Of a stretch of DNA of 64,000 bases, positions 12,500 through 24,770 are shown in pieces; within the stretch, counting starts at the first letter, position 1, and each line of letters starts with the position of its first letter. The DNA is from Polytrichum commune. Lineage: Eukaryota > Streptophyta > Polytrichopsida > Polytrichales > Polytrichaceae. The position numbers and the translations under genes are program-made. The notes beneath the pieces were generated by a model that saw only the letters and a list, made by a program, of their open reading frames with translations, was not told the origin of the DNA and searched no databases. The stretch covers positions 10,044,001 to 10,108,000 of the forward strand of contig OX485804.1 in the NCBI GenBank assembly GCA_950295325.1. The letters are read 5' to 3'.

Positions 12500-12999
12500 G
12501 GGTCACTTCACACACAAGACTGAGAGCCCATGACCATTACACTTCAAGCACTCTTATTGGTGGAAAATGTGGAGCCAGTCCAAGTTCGCTTCACACTATG
12601 CTTGAGGGACCATCGGAGTATATGAATGCAAGATGGATGTAAAGTCTACATGGATTCTTACATGAAATCAAATGGATCGTGTTTCGTGGTCACTTGGATA
12701 ATTTTTAAAAATCACCTCTTGGAAGTATGCCTAACATAAAACCGGGAGACCATGACACTCCGAACGCTCACAACCGTTGATTTATTATATTTTACCATAC
12801 GTGAGGACCCACATGAATAGAAAATTCATTGAAATAGCATTTGGTTGAGGGCCCGGTCACATATGACTTCACACTACACTTGAGGGTCCGTGACCACACT
12901 ACATGATTTTGGAGGTGTGTTGGGACGGCCTTTGGACACTTTCAATTGGGCTCTCACAATTTCATGGTAACGGCTCTTGGCTTGTGTGTGAAATGGCCT
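12500..12999. mobile_element. Tourist-like MITE (GGGYCACTTCACAC family)
   Basis: The left end GGGTCACTTCACACACAAG and the right end CTTGTGTGTGAAATGGCC are inverted copies flanked by TAA (12497-12499) and TTAA (12999-13002). A TAA/TTA target and a GG(G/C) terminus suggest the PIF/Harbinger (Tourist) type. The interior contains CTTCACACTA motifs shared with the copy at 15187-15774. Non-coding. Confidence 0.7.
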
Positions 13000-13139
13000 T
13001 AAGAGCATGAACATAAGAGCCTGAGACTTTGGCTCAAAATTTATGAAAAGGTTTCATAAATTTTGCTTTCTCGAAGAATGCGGACATGTATGTATATATG
13101 AAGAGGATTTGTATGGACAAGCTTGAGAAAATGACTAGG

Positions 13140-13538
13140 TACACTAAACATTGTGTTTAGTGTCATATGATATTTTATGTCATTGTGATGAAAAAAAAAT
13201 TAAAGACACTTCTTATGAATAAGTTTACAAGAACTATCATGGATGATTGAATATTGGATGAAATATGTGCCAATTGTTGAATTGAAGTTTGGTGTACTAT
13301 GCAACCTAACAATTTTGCCATGAAATATTGTCATGGATGATTGAATTTTGGATGAAAAATAACTTGATAAGTGACGGTAATTGTAACATTGTAAATCTAT
13401 AATGTCCCCATTTGTTTACAAGGAATGACAAGTAATGTTGGGTTTACGTTTGGTGTTGGTGACACTACACGGGCAATTTACACTTTGTATGGAGCAAGAC
13501 AAATAGAATTGGTGACACTAAACACAATGTTTAGTGTA
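13140..13538 (+). mobile_element. MITE with palindromic ends (family P), copy 1
   Basis: Both ends carry the same 23-bp inverted sequence (13141-13163 against 13515-13537: ACACTAAACATTG then TGTTTAGTGT). Each is also nearly self-complementary. TA dinucleotides border the element. The interior contains TTGTCATGGATGATTGAAT and GGTGTTGGTGACACTA, shared with copies at 16152, 39916 and 50919. No coding capacity. Confidence 0.8.
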
Positions 13539-14559
13539 GATTTTCCCTCAAGGGTTAGGAGCAACTACCAAAATCTATCGTGTAATGAAGTTCATTATGT
13601 TGTGCCTAGTCAAATATTTGCTCAAGGAAACACATTGTTATCAAGTTCATTGTGTGATGGAACATGAACGGAACCCATTAAGGATAAGGGCCGAGGGCCA
13701 ACCATCAAAGTGAATGTGATGGCTCGTCTTAAAGCATGATGGCCCAATAAAACCCAACATTGTCTCTAGTACTATGAACATTTTGTAGGCAAAAGAGTAC
13801 ACAATCAAGTTGCAAAGTGCATAACATGAAATTTAATAATCATTACATAATAAAAGGAACGTCAATGTTTTCATACACTGATGTGCAAAGTCCGTTCACC
13901 ACCTACTCCTCATGTCCAAAAATTCAATAACATTACTCAACCAAGGGCCACCCTCCTCCTTTATTTGCAATGTTCGGTACATGTGCTAGTTGGTGATTGT
14001 CAATTGACAGTAACTAAGTCCTTACAAAATTTTCCTATATTTATGCACTAAGTAATCCATATGTCGGGTTACTCTACCTCCCTTCTTAAATTTAACTTCA
14101 AAGTTTTAGATTCGTATCATCGCAATTTCTCTTTGGGCCCACATAGCACTCAGTTGCTTTTGGTGGTAATGTTATGTTCACTGGTATGATTGGCATGTCC
14201 ACTGTTTAGATATACGGAAGAATGCAAATATCATAATTCAATAACTTGATAAGTTAATGTACAAATGGTAGAGAGTTCATATAGGGGGACATTTTACCAA
14301 AACATGGCATGATAAGTTACAATGTCGGGAAATAAATACGTTTCATCGTAATTGAACGTGTTGATGAAGGATTGATTTGCCAAAACACTTGTTATAGAAT
14401 GTGTAGTTCACATCAATGTTATGTAAAGTGTCGTATAATTGAACTTTTTCTTCACATGATCTTTGGATAGTTTTTAATACTCATGCATGTAGTCCTATCA
14501 CCACTCATGTTTCTTTGTACACTAGCAATATTTGGTCCTTCCTTATAAGACGACGTAGT

Positions 14560-14923
14560 TGTCTTATTGGGAGCATAATTTCACTGGACTTGCGATTTTA
14601 GGGATGGCGCCCCACCTTCCTGCTCGTTGATCTCTCATTTGCCAAAGTTGATAACATTTTTTTCCATATCTTCACTAACACTAAATTCAGACATGTAACT
14701 TCCACATATTACTATAGTTGATATGTAGTGTTTGAATTTACAATTATTGTTACTTACTTTCATAGGGTTATTGACATTCTGTGTATGTGTTCGTATTTAG
14801 TGTATCAAACACTAAATATCTCTTTTAGTGTGATGACCTTATTCATAAGAAGTGTCATTAGAAAAGTTGTCAAAGTGACATGAAATACCATATGACACTC
14901 AATACAATATTTAATGTACTATT
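14560..14923 (-). mobile_element. Family P element, second subtype plus fragment
   Basis: Positions 14640-14835 read in reverse match 29884-30080 (shared ACCCTATGAAAGTAAGTAAC, GTAATATGTG.AAGTTACATG, AATTTAGTGTT). Positions 14838-14923 are a terminal fragment of the first subtype (ATAAGAAGTGTCAT, ATACCATATGACACT) in reverse orientation. It looks like two family P pieces fused or nested. Confidence 0.6.
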
Positions 14924-15186
14924 AAGAGGAGTCGAATTATTGGTCACTGGAGTCCGTATGCATATAGAAAATACTTGTGTACATAAATTATCAAGCCAGG
15001 CTTGCAGTGTCTACGGTTCAAATTTCTATGCATTTGTTGTCATACGATGTGGACCGTGGCTAAATAGCCGAAGTTACTACATTGTTTATGGGATCTAGTA
15101 CTACACTTTTTGGAAAGGGTTCTACTAAATTGTTTAAATCCTTAGAAATTTGGAGTTCATCAATTAACAACAAGACACTACACTAA

Positions 15187-15774
15187 GGGCCACTTCACAC
15201 ATGAGCCAAGAGCCGTGACCTTGTAATGGTGAGGACCCTTGACTCTCATCCAAAGGCCGTACCATGGGTGTTGGGAAAGCCATTTTATGTAGTCTTTGGC
15301 CCTCAAGCATAGTGTGAAGTGAGAATGAACCATGTTGCGGGACCATTGCATATTTTGTTGGTGGAAAAAGAGGGGAGGATCTGGTTTAATATAATATGTC
15401 TCCAAGTTTATCAATTTAAGATAACTACTTGGTGGAGTTTGTCTGTCTTGGAATCTGTTCTGGAATCTACCATGCAGTCTGTCCTGAAATTTGTCCCGTT
15501 GGAAAAATATTAAACAAATCATGGTCTCCGGAATTTGCGTCAAGCCCACCTCTTGGAGGTGGGTCTAACGCAAATTCCCGTAGACTATGCACCCTTATCC
15601 ACAACTAGCCATGTAGGACTCCATGTAGACTCTTCATCCACGAACTTTTCTTTGGGCCTTTAGGCCTTCACCTCCTAGTGTGAAGTGAACTTGGACGGTC
15701 TCCGCCTTTTCGACCAATGAGAGCTCTTACATTGCCATGGTCAAGGGCCTTCAACCTTGTGTGTGAAGTGGCCC
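15187..15774. mobile_element. Tourist-like MITE (GGGYCACTTCACAC family)
   Basis: The termini GGGCCACTTCACACA and TGTGTGAAGTGGCCC are perfect inverted repeats flanked by TAA on both sides (15184-15186, 15775-15777). Positions 15527-15590 hold an internal hairpin (GGAATTTGCGT, CCCACCTC, GAGGTGGG, ACGCAAATTCC). The same hairpin occurs at about 42040-42110. Non-coding; overlapping open frames are incidental. Confidence 0.8.
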
Positions 15775-15777
15775 TAA

Positions 15778-16138
15778 GGGCCGGTTCACATGGGTCCCAA
15801 GTCCCACTTATGTTAGCAAGTCCCAATGTGGAGGCAAAGTCCTAGCTTGTGAGCCCTCAAGAAACCACTAAAATATGGTTGGTTATCGCTAAAGTCAGAT
15901 CTTGAGTATTTTATGCAAAAGGATATGCTGAACTTGGGGTGAGAGTTGGGTCTAGCTTTTTGCTCGACCTAACTTGCAACACATGTCCCAAGCCTCACCT
16001 CCAAAAAGTGTTGCCATGTAGACATCCATGTCCTAGTTAGGACTTAGGACTTGGGACCCCGTGTGACTTCCATGCTCTCAACGGTTGAGATTGCACGGAT
16101 TGACCTCAAGTGGCTTGGGACCCTGTGTGAACCGGCTC
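15778..16138. mobile_element. MITE with GGGCCGGTTCACA ends
   Basis: The left end GGGCCGGTTCACATGGGTCC and right end GACCCTGTGTGAACCGGCTC are inverted copies of about 24 bp. It abuts the preceding MITE, with the single TAA at 15775-15777 between them. Non-coding. Confidence 0.7.
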
Positions 16139-16151
16139 TTTGATACCATAT

Positions 16152-16517
16152 GACACTAAATATGACATTTAGTGTCATATGGTATTTAACGTCACTTTTC
16201 GGATCACATTTCTTATGAACAAGTGAACAAACATTGTCATGGATTACGGATGAGTTCATTCATTGGCCAAAACCCTACCTTCTCTTGTTAGCAACTTGTG
16301 ATGAAATATTGTCATGGATGATTGAAATTTGGATGAAAATTCACTTGGTAAGTGACAGTAATGGCAACACTGTAAATCTTTAATCCCCCAAAAAACTACA
16401 AGGAGTGACAAATAATGTTGGGTTAACATGTAGTGTTGGTGACACTATACCGTGGTTTACACTTAGTATTGAGCAAGACAATTAGAATTGGTGACACTAA
16501 ATATCATATTTAGTGTA
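16152..16517 (+). mobile_element. MITE with palindromic ends (family P), copy 2
   Basis: It starts with ACACTAAATATGAC...TTTAGTGT and ends with ACACTAAATATCAT...TTTAGTGTA. Interior similarity to copy 1 is extensive (GTCATGGATGATTGAA, ACAA.TAATGTTGGGTT, TTAGAATTGGTGACACTAAA). Same orientation as copy 1. Non-coding. Confidence 0.8.
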
Positions 16518-18886
16518 CCTATTGTCAACATAAGTGATATTTTGACATGCAAAATGTTTATGTTGTGACATGTAGGTGAAGAAGTTGAAAGAACGAGTGA
16601 GATGGCAACTTAAGGTTGACCCACCACATGTGAGAAACTTTCTTCATGTTTGTGATATATATTTGATATATTTAAATAATTATGAATCCAACATGATACA
16701 ATTTTTGTAATGATAATCATTATATATTTCATAAGCGGTTCCAACCAATAAACTCGTGTCTGATATAACTTCTATACTAACTTCAGTTTGGTTTTATGTT
16801 CATGTTTGTTGTGACACTAATCAGATATATGTTAGCAATTAATGTAACCTATACGAGTAACTAGGAGAATGAATGATATCTCCAACACTTAAGACACTTG
16901 AATGAGACACACCAACGGAATTGCTCATTTTGAGTTTCATGTCACACCTCTTTTAGCACAAAGAAACACAGCGGGTAAATGAGATTCATAGTCTTAGTCT
17001 GCTGACTGGCCTCAAATGCTAAACACTACACTTAAGGTTCCAATCTAAAAATTGTCTCCTATTTGGAAACCTTATAGATGTTTCTTTTCATTTCCAGTTG
17101 CTCCTGATCTTACAGCACGTGAACAATGGCTACCAATGACCCTCCAGTTTGGGATGATGGTTCATGTCCCTTGCTTAATTACCACAATTTTTTATCATTA
17201 GCTTCTAGAGATTGCAGATGTATTGTAATCGGAAAAGCAAAACATAATTCATTCAAATGACTCTACATTTCATTTCTGAAAAGAGATTGGAGTTGGTTGT
17301 AGGCATTTGCAGACAGCAGGAGAGGTTGAATCCGTTCTTGAGATGCAAATCGGTGAATGTTTCTCATGAAACCATCAGACAAACTGTCCATTCAACGCTA
17401 TCTCCCCGAGTACCCATGAAAAATGTAACTAAAGGAAAATGTATCTTGCACTTTAAGAAGGTGGTGGGGTGTTTACCACATTCGTAAATTGTGTAAGACC
17501 ATGAAAGGTATTGAAACTCATCGTGTGTTGAGAAATTCATAATTTAACTACCATAATCTGAGTTCATGGTGCAAACGGGGAAGTCCACCAACAGCTAATG
17601 ATAGTTATTCTCAACCAGAAAGACAAGATTGATAACCTGAAAGCCCAAATGTGCATTCAGAATAGGTAATTGAAAACTTAAAGGGAATTGTTGAATTGAC
17701 CACAAAGCTTGTTAAATTCAACCTCATAGACGCATCACGGGGTCACATGACATGTCAAAATTTGATTCTTCATCACACATGAAGATGAGCAAAGTATACA
17801 ATCTGTTTCCTCTTTCTCTTTATATTCCAGCTTACAACTAGAATTGTTCAAATTCGCGTCACATGTATGTGGTCACCTTAACCAGTGTGTGGTCAATTTA
17901 ACAATCCCCTACACTAAAGCCCAAATGTAAAATATATACAATACAATTTAACATACTTACTGCTAAATAAGATCCATCTAGCAGCACCCCAAGTGCCAAA
18001 TAACAGTGATTCAGACCTGTGTCAATCATTTTCATCTATTCTTCAGTATATCCCTTACGCCACTGCCCAGAATAAGCCGCTTGTAATGAGTAGTGAGCCG
18101 GAAGTACACAGAACCCTAAAGGGTCAGTATCACAAACACCCTAGATGGCACTTTCCTGTCCACAATGAGATCAACACATGAGGGTAGCATGCACTGATCT
18201 AATTGGCCTCCGCAACTTTTATACATCATGTTGTCCTTCTTGAGGTAGTGCAACATAATAGCTACCTCATGACTTATTCATAAATCTAAAACAATCAATC
18301 TTGATCTGTAGGCATGGAGAATTGTAACTATTGAATCTCCTAATTGACATCTCTTCTCACTCCAAATCCTAAGTTAATTGTGATTTGCAAGGGTTCAGAT
18401 ATTTTATTATTCTGTTCCTAGTCCACCATCTGCACTAAAGTTGGTGCACTATGATCATCAGTACAAGAAAAACAACACCCAGGACCAACTCACGAAAGCA
18501 GTAAACCTACAGATGCAGTATAGAAAATAGCTGACTCAATGCGACCTAATATTCATCCCAAACAGAATACTTTGCCTCCTCTTCATTCCCTCTTGTACAT
18601 TATCATTTTCCTACTGCAATGATGATGTGTACACATCCATAACTTTGGCAACAAAAACATCTACAATGAAGCAGTTTGGCAATTAATGCCTTCCTGAATA
18701 CCTCAAATTGCAACTGTGGTAGTGGTAATGGTGAGAAGCTAATGGTGGCAACCCAATTGATGTGGAGGAGCTTGTATACTGTACACTCCCAGGAGAAACG
18801 GAGCACTTCTTCCAACATTGGACATCACAAATTGCTACCATAAAAATCGTTGGATTTGTCTACGTTGTGTTTGTGATGATTTACCT
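16518..18886. other. Intergenic and 3' flank of SAE2
   Basis: One MITE lies inside (17683-17910). The right part presumably includes the SAE2 3' UTR. No additional coding sequence is supported. Confidence 0.4.
17683..17910. mobile_element. MITE, GGGGATTGTTAAATYGACCAC family
   Basis: The left end GGGAATTGTTGAATTGACCA and right end TGGTCAATTTAACAATCCCC are inverted copies. The interior includes TTTGATTCTTCATCACACATG and GATGAGCAAAG, matching 50278-50513. Non-coding. Confidence 0.75.
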
Positions 18887-21800
18887 TCACACTAATACTG
18901 GGATTTCTCCTAATCTTGGCCTCTTCTCAACTGAATAGATTTCTTCTTCCTCGAGCTTTCTTTTTGATCCTGCAGCAGTAGTTGCTTTAGCCTCTGGCTC
19001 AACCAGGACCACATCATCCTCCTCTTCCTCAGTGTGCCCATTCTCCACTTTTGATGGTGCTTGCAGGGTGAGGTCTGTGCTCACAAGAGAGGACATATCA
19101 CCCGTGACAACCATCCCTTCTGGCTCTTTCTCCTCATCAAAAGTTTCCCTGCAATCAACCAATAAATATTCAGTGCCATAGCATGCCAGTTCTCAAATTA
19201 TCAGCATAAATGAAACCCATTCTACTTGTAGCATATAGCATCCACAAAAAGAAAGGAAAACCCTCTACCAAGGACTCTGTACACTAGAGCTCGAGTCAAG
19301 CTTGAACTTGGAATGTTAAGGAGTTTGATACTTGGGAGTTAATATGCTGTCATCCAAAAGCTCTCAATGGTTTGAGCAAGTGTGAAGTGGCCATGATCAA
19401 AGGAGATATCAAGGGAGGACTAATAGTAAGCCAAGAAGCATTCATGACAAAGCCAAAGAATGCATGAAAGCCCATTGGCTTGGAGCCCACAAAATGAGAG
19501 CTCAAGCCCTTGACACTCCTATGCTACATCCTTTGGTAGCTTAGGATTTTGACCAAGAGCTTGTCATAGACATTCAAATGGGATCCACCAAAGGTGTGCT
19601 ATCTAAGCACTTTGAGCCCAGAGTTCAAGCTCTCAAGTTAAACGCTCAAGTACAAAGTGGAATTTAGTGAACAACCATGTGTGTGAGGAACCTTTTCCCC
19701 AACAAGAAAGTCTCCTTTCTTTGAGCTCTCAACCTCTTTAATGTAAAGCAGGCCTGAATGTCGTCTAAAACATCTCATGGCTCTTGCACAGCTTCTCTGA
19801 GCATCAAAGTTTGAAAACCAACCTGTGTTTAACATGCAGGCTGCATCTGAAATCCTGATGATAATCTTCCACTGTCAACACTGAACCAGTTGTGATAGGA
19901 GTGGGATACTCTGAGAATTTCTGCACCAGACAACCAGCAAAGAACTTCCAATTAAGTGTATCACCCACTTTCCCATGAGAATCCAACTCAGATAACATCA
20001 ACATGCAACTATTCAAGGAGCTAATTAGGCATGTCTCTACCAAGTTTTCCACTGAAGAATAACCAGATTTTAAGAGCCATTCAGAAGTGAAAGATTTGTA
20101 ATATACTGGGTAAGTTTATGGACCTTATCAAGTAGAGAGGCATAATGGGCTGCCATATCCTCCTCTAAGTCTTCGCCTGTCTCATACAGGAGTGATGATC
20201 CATGCATAATGACTGGATCTGAAACACCCAATTTTCGGGTGACCACCTTCTCCAACACATCCTTCATAGTTGCTGTTGTAGTATTCAGCTCCAATACAAG
20301 TGGTGTCTGTCCTCCCAACCCACAGATACATGCGAGACCTTAGGTCTCCCAATTCAGCCACTGATATACAAAAACGTGTCCTACATAGTTAACCTTAAGG
20401 ATGGGGGGGGGGGGTGTTTTTGCATGGGATATGTGACAATTTGTACGAAATCCCAACAACTATTAAAAAGAAATATTTTATTTGGTCTATGATATTGAAT
20501 CCATATATAGCACAATGTATCAAAAAGAGGAACTGAAATCAAAGTCATAGTGACAACGGTGATTAGATATATTTAAGTCAAGGTCATATATATGAACTCA
20601 AATCTCCCTATAATTCAATTTACAGATATTTATGTTTGCATTGGAATAATGCATATGATAAACGGGATATTTTCAGAATGGTCACTTTTGACACTATTAG
20701 CTTAGAAATATAAAGAAGTAAGCTTTAACATCTATATGACATGTTGAGGCCCATGATGGGCCTCTCAGACCTCTAAGGGCTAAGAGGGTATATAAATTGT
20801 ACCTCAGAGCAGACATAGCAGCGAGGGTTGGGTTCAGCTGGTTCCACAGGAACAAGCAACATCTTTCTTGATGGATGCTCAACACAGTATGTCATCCTGC
20901 ACAGAAATAATATACTGATTGATAATGCTTTCTTCTAGTCGGACCAAAAGAGAGTCCCTAAAACCAATGTGTGTTCAGTGGAGGCAGTAGTAATAAAGAC
21001 ACACCTGCATTCTTTGCTTTTGTTACTGAGAAGCTTGAGGGCTTCAAGAACAATAAGGCCTGCAATGATGGCATTTGTGGTGGCAATTGCATGGATAATA
21101 TTTCCAGCCATACCCTTAGCTTCAAAGAGACTCTGCACAGGTATTCCAAACGAGTGTGCACGCAGGTTGGCTGCAGCCGTCACAAACTCCACGGCAAGCT
21201 GATCATCTTTGTCGAAGACTAGCTTCCCAACATCCTGCAGCCAAATTGGGAAAATAAAAATAATTAAATCGCACATATCCTCAATCCTGAAACATCAGAG
21301 TCAACTGATGATGTTCTTATCAAGGTTTAGTTACCATAGCTCTGGTAATATATTTGTCATCTCACATGACAAACACTATCATCAATAATGTGCAGGTAAC
21401 AGGCTATGTATATGGTTCAGCACAAACTGACAGAGGATCCAAGTTGGTAGGGTAGACCATCATAGCCACCAGGAGGAAAAGAAAAAAAACAACTGACCTT
21501 ACTTCGCTTTTCGAGAAATAGTTGAACTGTTTCCAGGAAAACCCTAGCATTGTCCTCAACACTCCAAATCTCCTGAGGGTTCTTCAATCCCAAAGTTGTC
21601 ATAGCAGAAATTGCACGCTCAGTACTGCCAGATACCCCATTCTCCACTTGTGGGTTCTCTTTGGTGAGGACCTTGTCTACAAATAAGGGATCGGGTCTTC
21701 TTCGTGATTTCCAAGTGTCTTCATTCTGCAGGGCAGTTTCAATATTGGTGCCGAAAATGCGGTCAAACACCCGTCTCGCATATGCTTTACTGGATTCTTC

Positions 21801-24058
21801 AGTCCTCACATTAAAGAACTGCGCTTCGTCCGGGTCATTACTCACTGTGCTGTCTTCATTTGATGATGGCCGCACATCCAGATCACTTACTTGGCTTTTG
21901 TCCCCAAAAAGTTTTGCAAAAGCTAGCTCCTTTGCCCATACTATACAATGGATGAGCTGTTCAAGGGGCACAAAATAGAAAAGAATTTCAGACGCCATGA
22001 TCCGGTATGCTACCTCCAAAAACCTTAAAAAAATAGTGACACTTGTGCTGCTGGGGTGTTGGGAACTAGTGGACTTTCCATAAGCTTCTCTATAATTGAT
22101 ATCTGTCTGCAAATATACCCATGGCTAGATCCTCCAACCACCAGAGCACCTCATCACAAACTTCCGGAGGCAATATTATCATATAAATCCAGTAAAATGT
22201 TGAAGTAACATCTTAAATTCATGAACGGTGTCGTGATAATTACATTGTTTCCTCATTTTCTTCTCATGTGTGCCACATTTATGCTACTACAAAGCAAATA
22301 AAATGTAAGAATAATGCATATATTATTAGATACCAGGAAATCATGTACCAGGGAAAGGGAAGCACCTTAGAGGGGGTGCTGGTGATGGTACAAACTGGGT
22401 AGGATTTAGGAGCCGGCTTTGGCTGGCACTCGTAGCACTCTGTCTGCCCCTTAATGTGCACAGTCACCTGTAGTTTGCCACAGAAATTTGTGAGAAAATA
22501 TTTGGACATATTGGAAACACTGAATTGTGGGCAGGGTGGAATTACTGTATAAAGACACTGAATAGGTGCCCACCTGACCAAGGTAACCAGTTGTGCCACT
22601 TTCCACCAATGGTACACCGGCAGCAAGGCACATACGGTTGACATGACGCCGTGCGTCCAAGTTGTCCAGACCATTGAGGACCACATTAAACTGTTTGAAA
22701 AAATCAATGTCGAACTCTTGATTTTTGACATTGGCATGGTGAGCCACAATCTCAACGCCTGGTCGAAATTTGAGTACAGCTTCACGGGCTACCTGGGATG
22801 GAAAGCTGAATCAGCTTCTTCAAATATAGTTTACATCCTATCAGTTTGCAATCTCGAAAATATGACATAAAAAGAGACAGATACACATTTGTAACGCATT
22901 CACAAGCAATGGTCTCAACTCCACCAAATCTCATTAAAAGATCTGGAAAGAACCATACCTTGGCTTTTGACTGCCCAACATGGTGCTTGCGAAAGAGGAA
23001 TTGTCGATTCAAGTTACTCACTTCTATGGTGTCCATGTCAATCTGTAACCCACCACAGCCGCATTTCAGAAGAATAATCCCTAAACTGCTAAGATAGGCA
23101 CCATCCACATGAAGGCATTCCAACAGCCGCTTTCAAAAGCCAAAAACACTATAGAACAAGAGGGGACCTTTCTCACCTTCTATGAGAATAAAACAACAAG
23201 CAAACATATAAACCCACAGTGTCCTTTATTGCAGTTTTCTAACTGAGGGTTAAGGTTCTCAAGGGAAAAGTTTGAAAAACACATCTTGTGAATGACAGGT
23301 CCCTTCGACCTGTGCATGTAGGTCACAACATTTTTTGAAAACTTAAGCACCTTCGTCCTAAATCTTTAGGCTATCCATGTCTTCAACGTCCTTCTCATGT
23401 TACTGAAAATACTAGCAATAGTTCGACTGATCCAAAAACTGCATATGTGCACCTTAAGCACGACGGACAACTCGGTAAGGGTTTTTCTATGGTTCACATT
23501 AATAGACATGTGCTCGAATCAATGGTTATAAACAAGCATATTAGTAAAAAGAATAAATTACCCATATACTGGCTGTGTCGAGATTCCCAATACAAAAAAT
23601 ACAGGAACTGACTCACCAAGTGAATGTGCTTGAAACCCGTCAACACGAGTGTCTTCAACAGCTCGCAGCCGATGCCACCAGCTCCTACCATGAGCACCTT
23701 CTCTTTCTGTTCGAAACCCCAAAAAAACATCAAACATCCAACACACAAAATCATAGAACCCTCAATGAGCACTCACATACACATACAGACACCAACGAAG
23801 AAAGTAAGGAAAAAAATATATATCATTTCAAATTACACGCAACCACGTTAACTCCAACCCGAACCCGAACCCAGACTCCCAAACAGAGACATTGAAATTT
23901 CATGAGTCTTACATACCAACATTACCGATTCCCAAACCAGGACACACCAAAATGCCAAAACCCCAACCAACCAACAACTACAACTGGGAAGCTACGAAAC
24001 GAATTTCTTCCCGTTCGTTCGTTACCTCGACGAAAACGTAACCCTCCGCTGACCCCAT
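18887..24058 (-). CDS. SAE2: SUMO-activating enzyme subunit 2
   Basis: Catalytic subunit of the nuclear heterodimeric SUMO E1 (partner SAE1). It adenylates SUMO, holds it as a thioester and passes it to the SCE1 E2. Exons, 5' to 3': 24058-24026, 23706-23617, 23042-22959, 22792-22574, 22467-22366, 21956-21498, 21234-21005, 20896-20803, 20306-20124, 19920-19823, 19148-18887. The model gives 617 aa (Arabidopsis SAE2 is about 625). ATP loop: GAGGIGC at 19-25, then [17 protein letters not shown]. Zinc cysteines: CYEC (152-155) and CYVC (432-435). The catalytic Cys is in [11 protein letters not shown] (about residue 167). The adenylation scaffold continues through [19 protein letters not shown] and [18 protein letters not shown] ubiquitin-fold domain and [12 protein letters not shown] follow. 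The acidic tail ends with a basic GSKRK...KRPR cluster, a likely nuclear signal. The 11-residue first exon is [11 protein letters not shown]. Confidence 0.95.
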
Positions 24059-24480
24059 TTTGGAAAACGCAGCTACCCCTGGCCTTGTCTGTCGACCTCT
24101 CCGTTTATTTGTCTGCCGTCCGTCTGTCCGTCCGTTGAGGACAGACACAAAACCAAGACACGGCGCCTGCCTACCCGAGCCAGAACCCCGACGCTCCTAA
24201 CTTGTTCATCGTCCTCTTAAGTTAAGTTACCAGTTCGCCATATGGCCATGCGAGCATCATTCCATCGCTCCAATTGCAAAACATCTACACACGGAGAACG
24301 CACAACCAAACCATTCCCCTGCCTGTCTGTTGCTTCCTCCGTTCGCTTGTTTCTCCGTTTCTTTCTTCCTTCCTTCCTTCCCCCCTTGGCCCGTTTTCTC
24401 TCTCTACTCTCTATCTCTACTCTCTACACCTTTTGATTCTCTCTCTCTCTATCTCTACCCTTGCTAAATGAGAGGAGTCA
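24059..24480 (-). promoter_or_regulatory. SAE2 leader and pyrimidine-rich promoter
   Basis: GC-richer and strongly CT-rich on the plus strand (CTTCCTTCCTTCC near 24364, TCTCTCTCTCTATCTC near 24430). It lies directly upstream of the SAE2 start. It probably contains the transcription start and 5' UTR. No TATA box is evident. Confidence 0.35.
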
Positions 24481-24659
24481 ATGAAGATGCTACTGCTGCT
24501 TGCAGACACCTGCATAACTGTACCCCTCCTTGCATTTGCATTTCCTTACTACGCATGCGTTAGGTTAGATGAAACAAAGGGGGGGGGGAAATAACAATAA
24601 ATAAATAAATAGATTGTACATGATATAAATATGAGCATGTTCATCTTACAGATAGATAG

Positions 24660-24770
24660 AAACTCCGGTTCCTGGGGTAGGGGCCGGCGTGAATAAAGTG
24701 TCCGTTCGTAATGCCAATAACCCGATGCCCACAGGATTCATCTTACACCAATCATGGCCATCTATGATGC
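24660..24770 (-). repeat. Retroposon-like 3' tail, copy 1
   Basis: Read on the minus strand the segment contains ACGAACGGACACTTTATTCAC, a GC-rich CCGGCC...CCGGAGT hairpin and then (TCTA)n at its 3' side. The copy at 45620-45700 reads ACGAACAGACACTTTATTCAC, then CCGG hairpin, then (TTC)n. A conserved 3' end terminating in a simple repeat fits an RTE-type LINE or dependent SINE, which is an inference. Confidence 0.5.

Noticed and set aside
20070..20123. Extension of SAE2 exon 9 past 20124
   Set aside because: Reading on gives a sequence unlike the family, whereas the GATAAG|GTCCAT donor joined to AAATTCTCAG restores the conserved ubiquitin-fold sequence in frame.
21661..21978. 105-codon plus-strand frame in the SAE2 locus
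   Set aside because: Antisense to SAE2 exon 6, with no recognisable domain.
21957..22112. N-terminal extension of SAE2 exon 6
   Set aside because: The open frame continues upstream. Conserved joining of ..TSTPSK to [10 protein letters not shown] at the CTTGAACAG acceptor shows it is intron.
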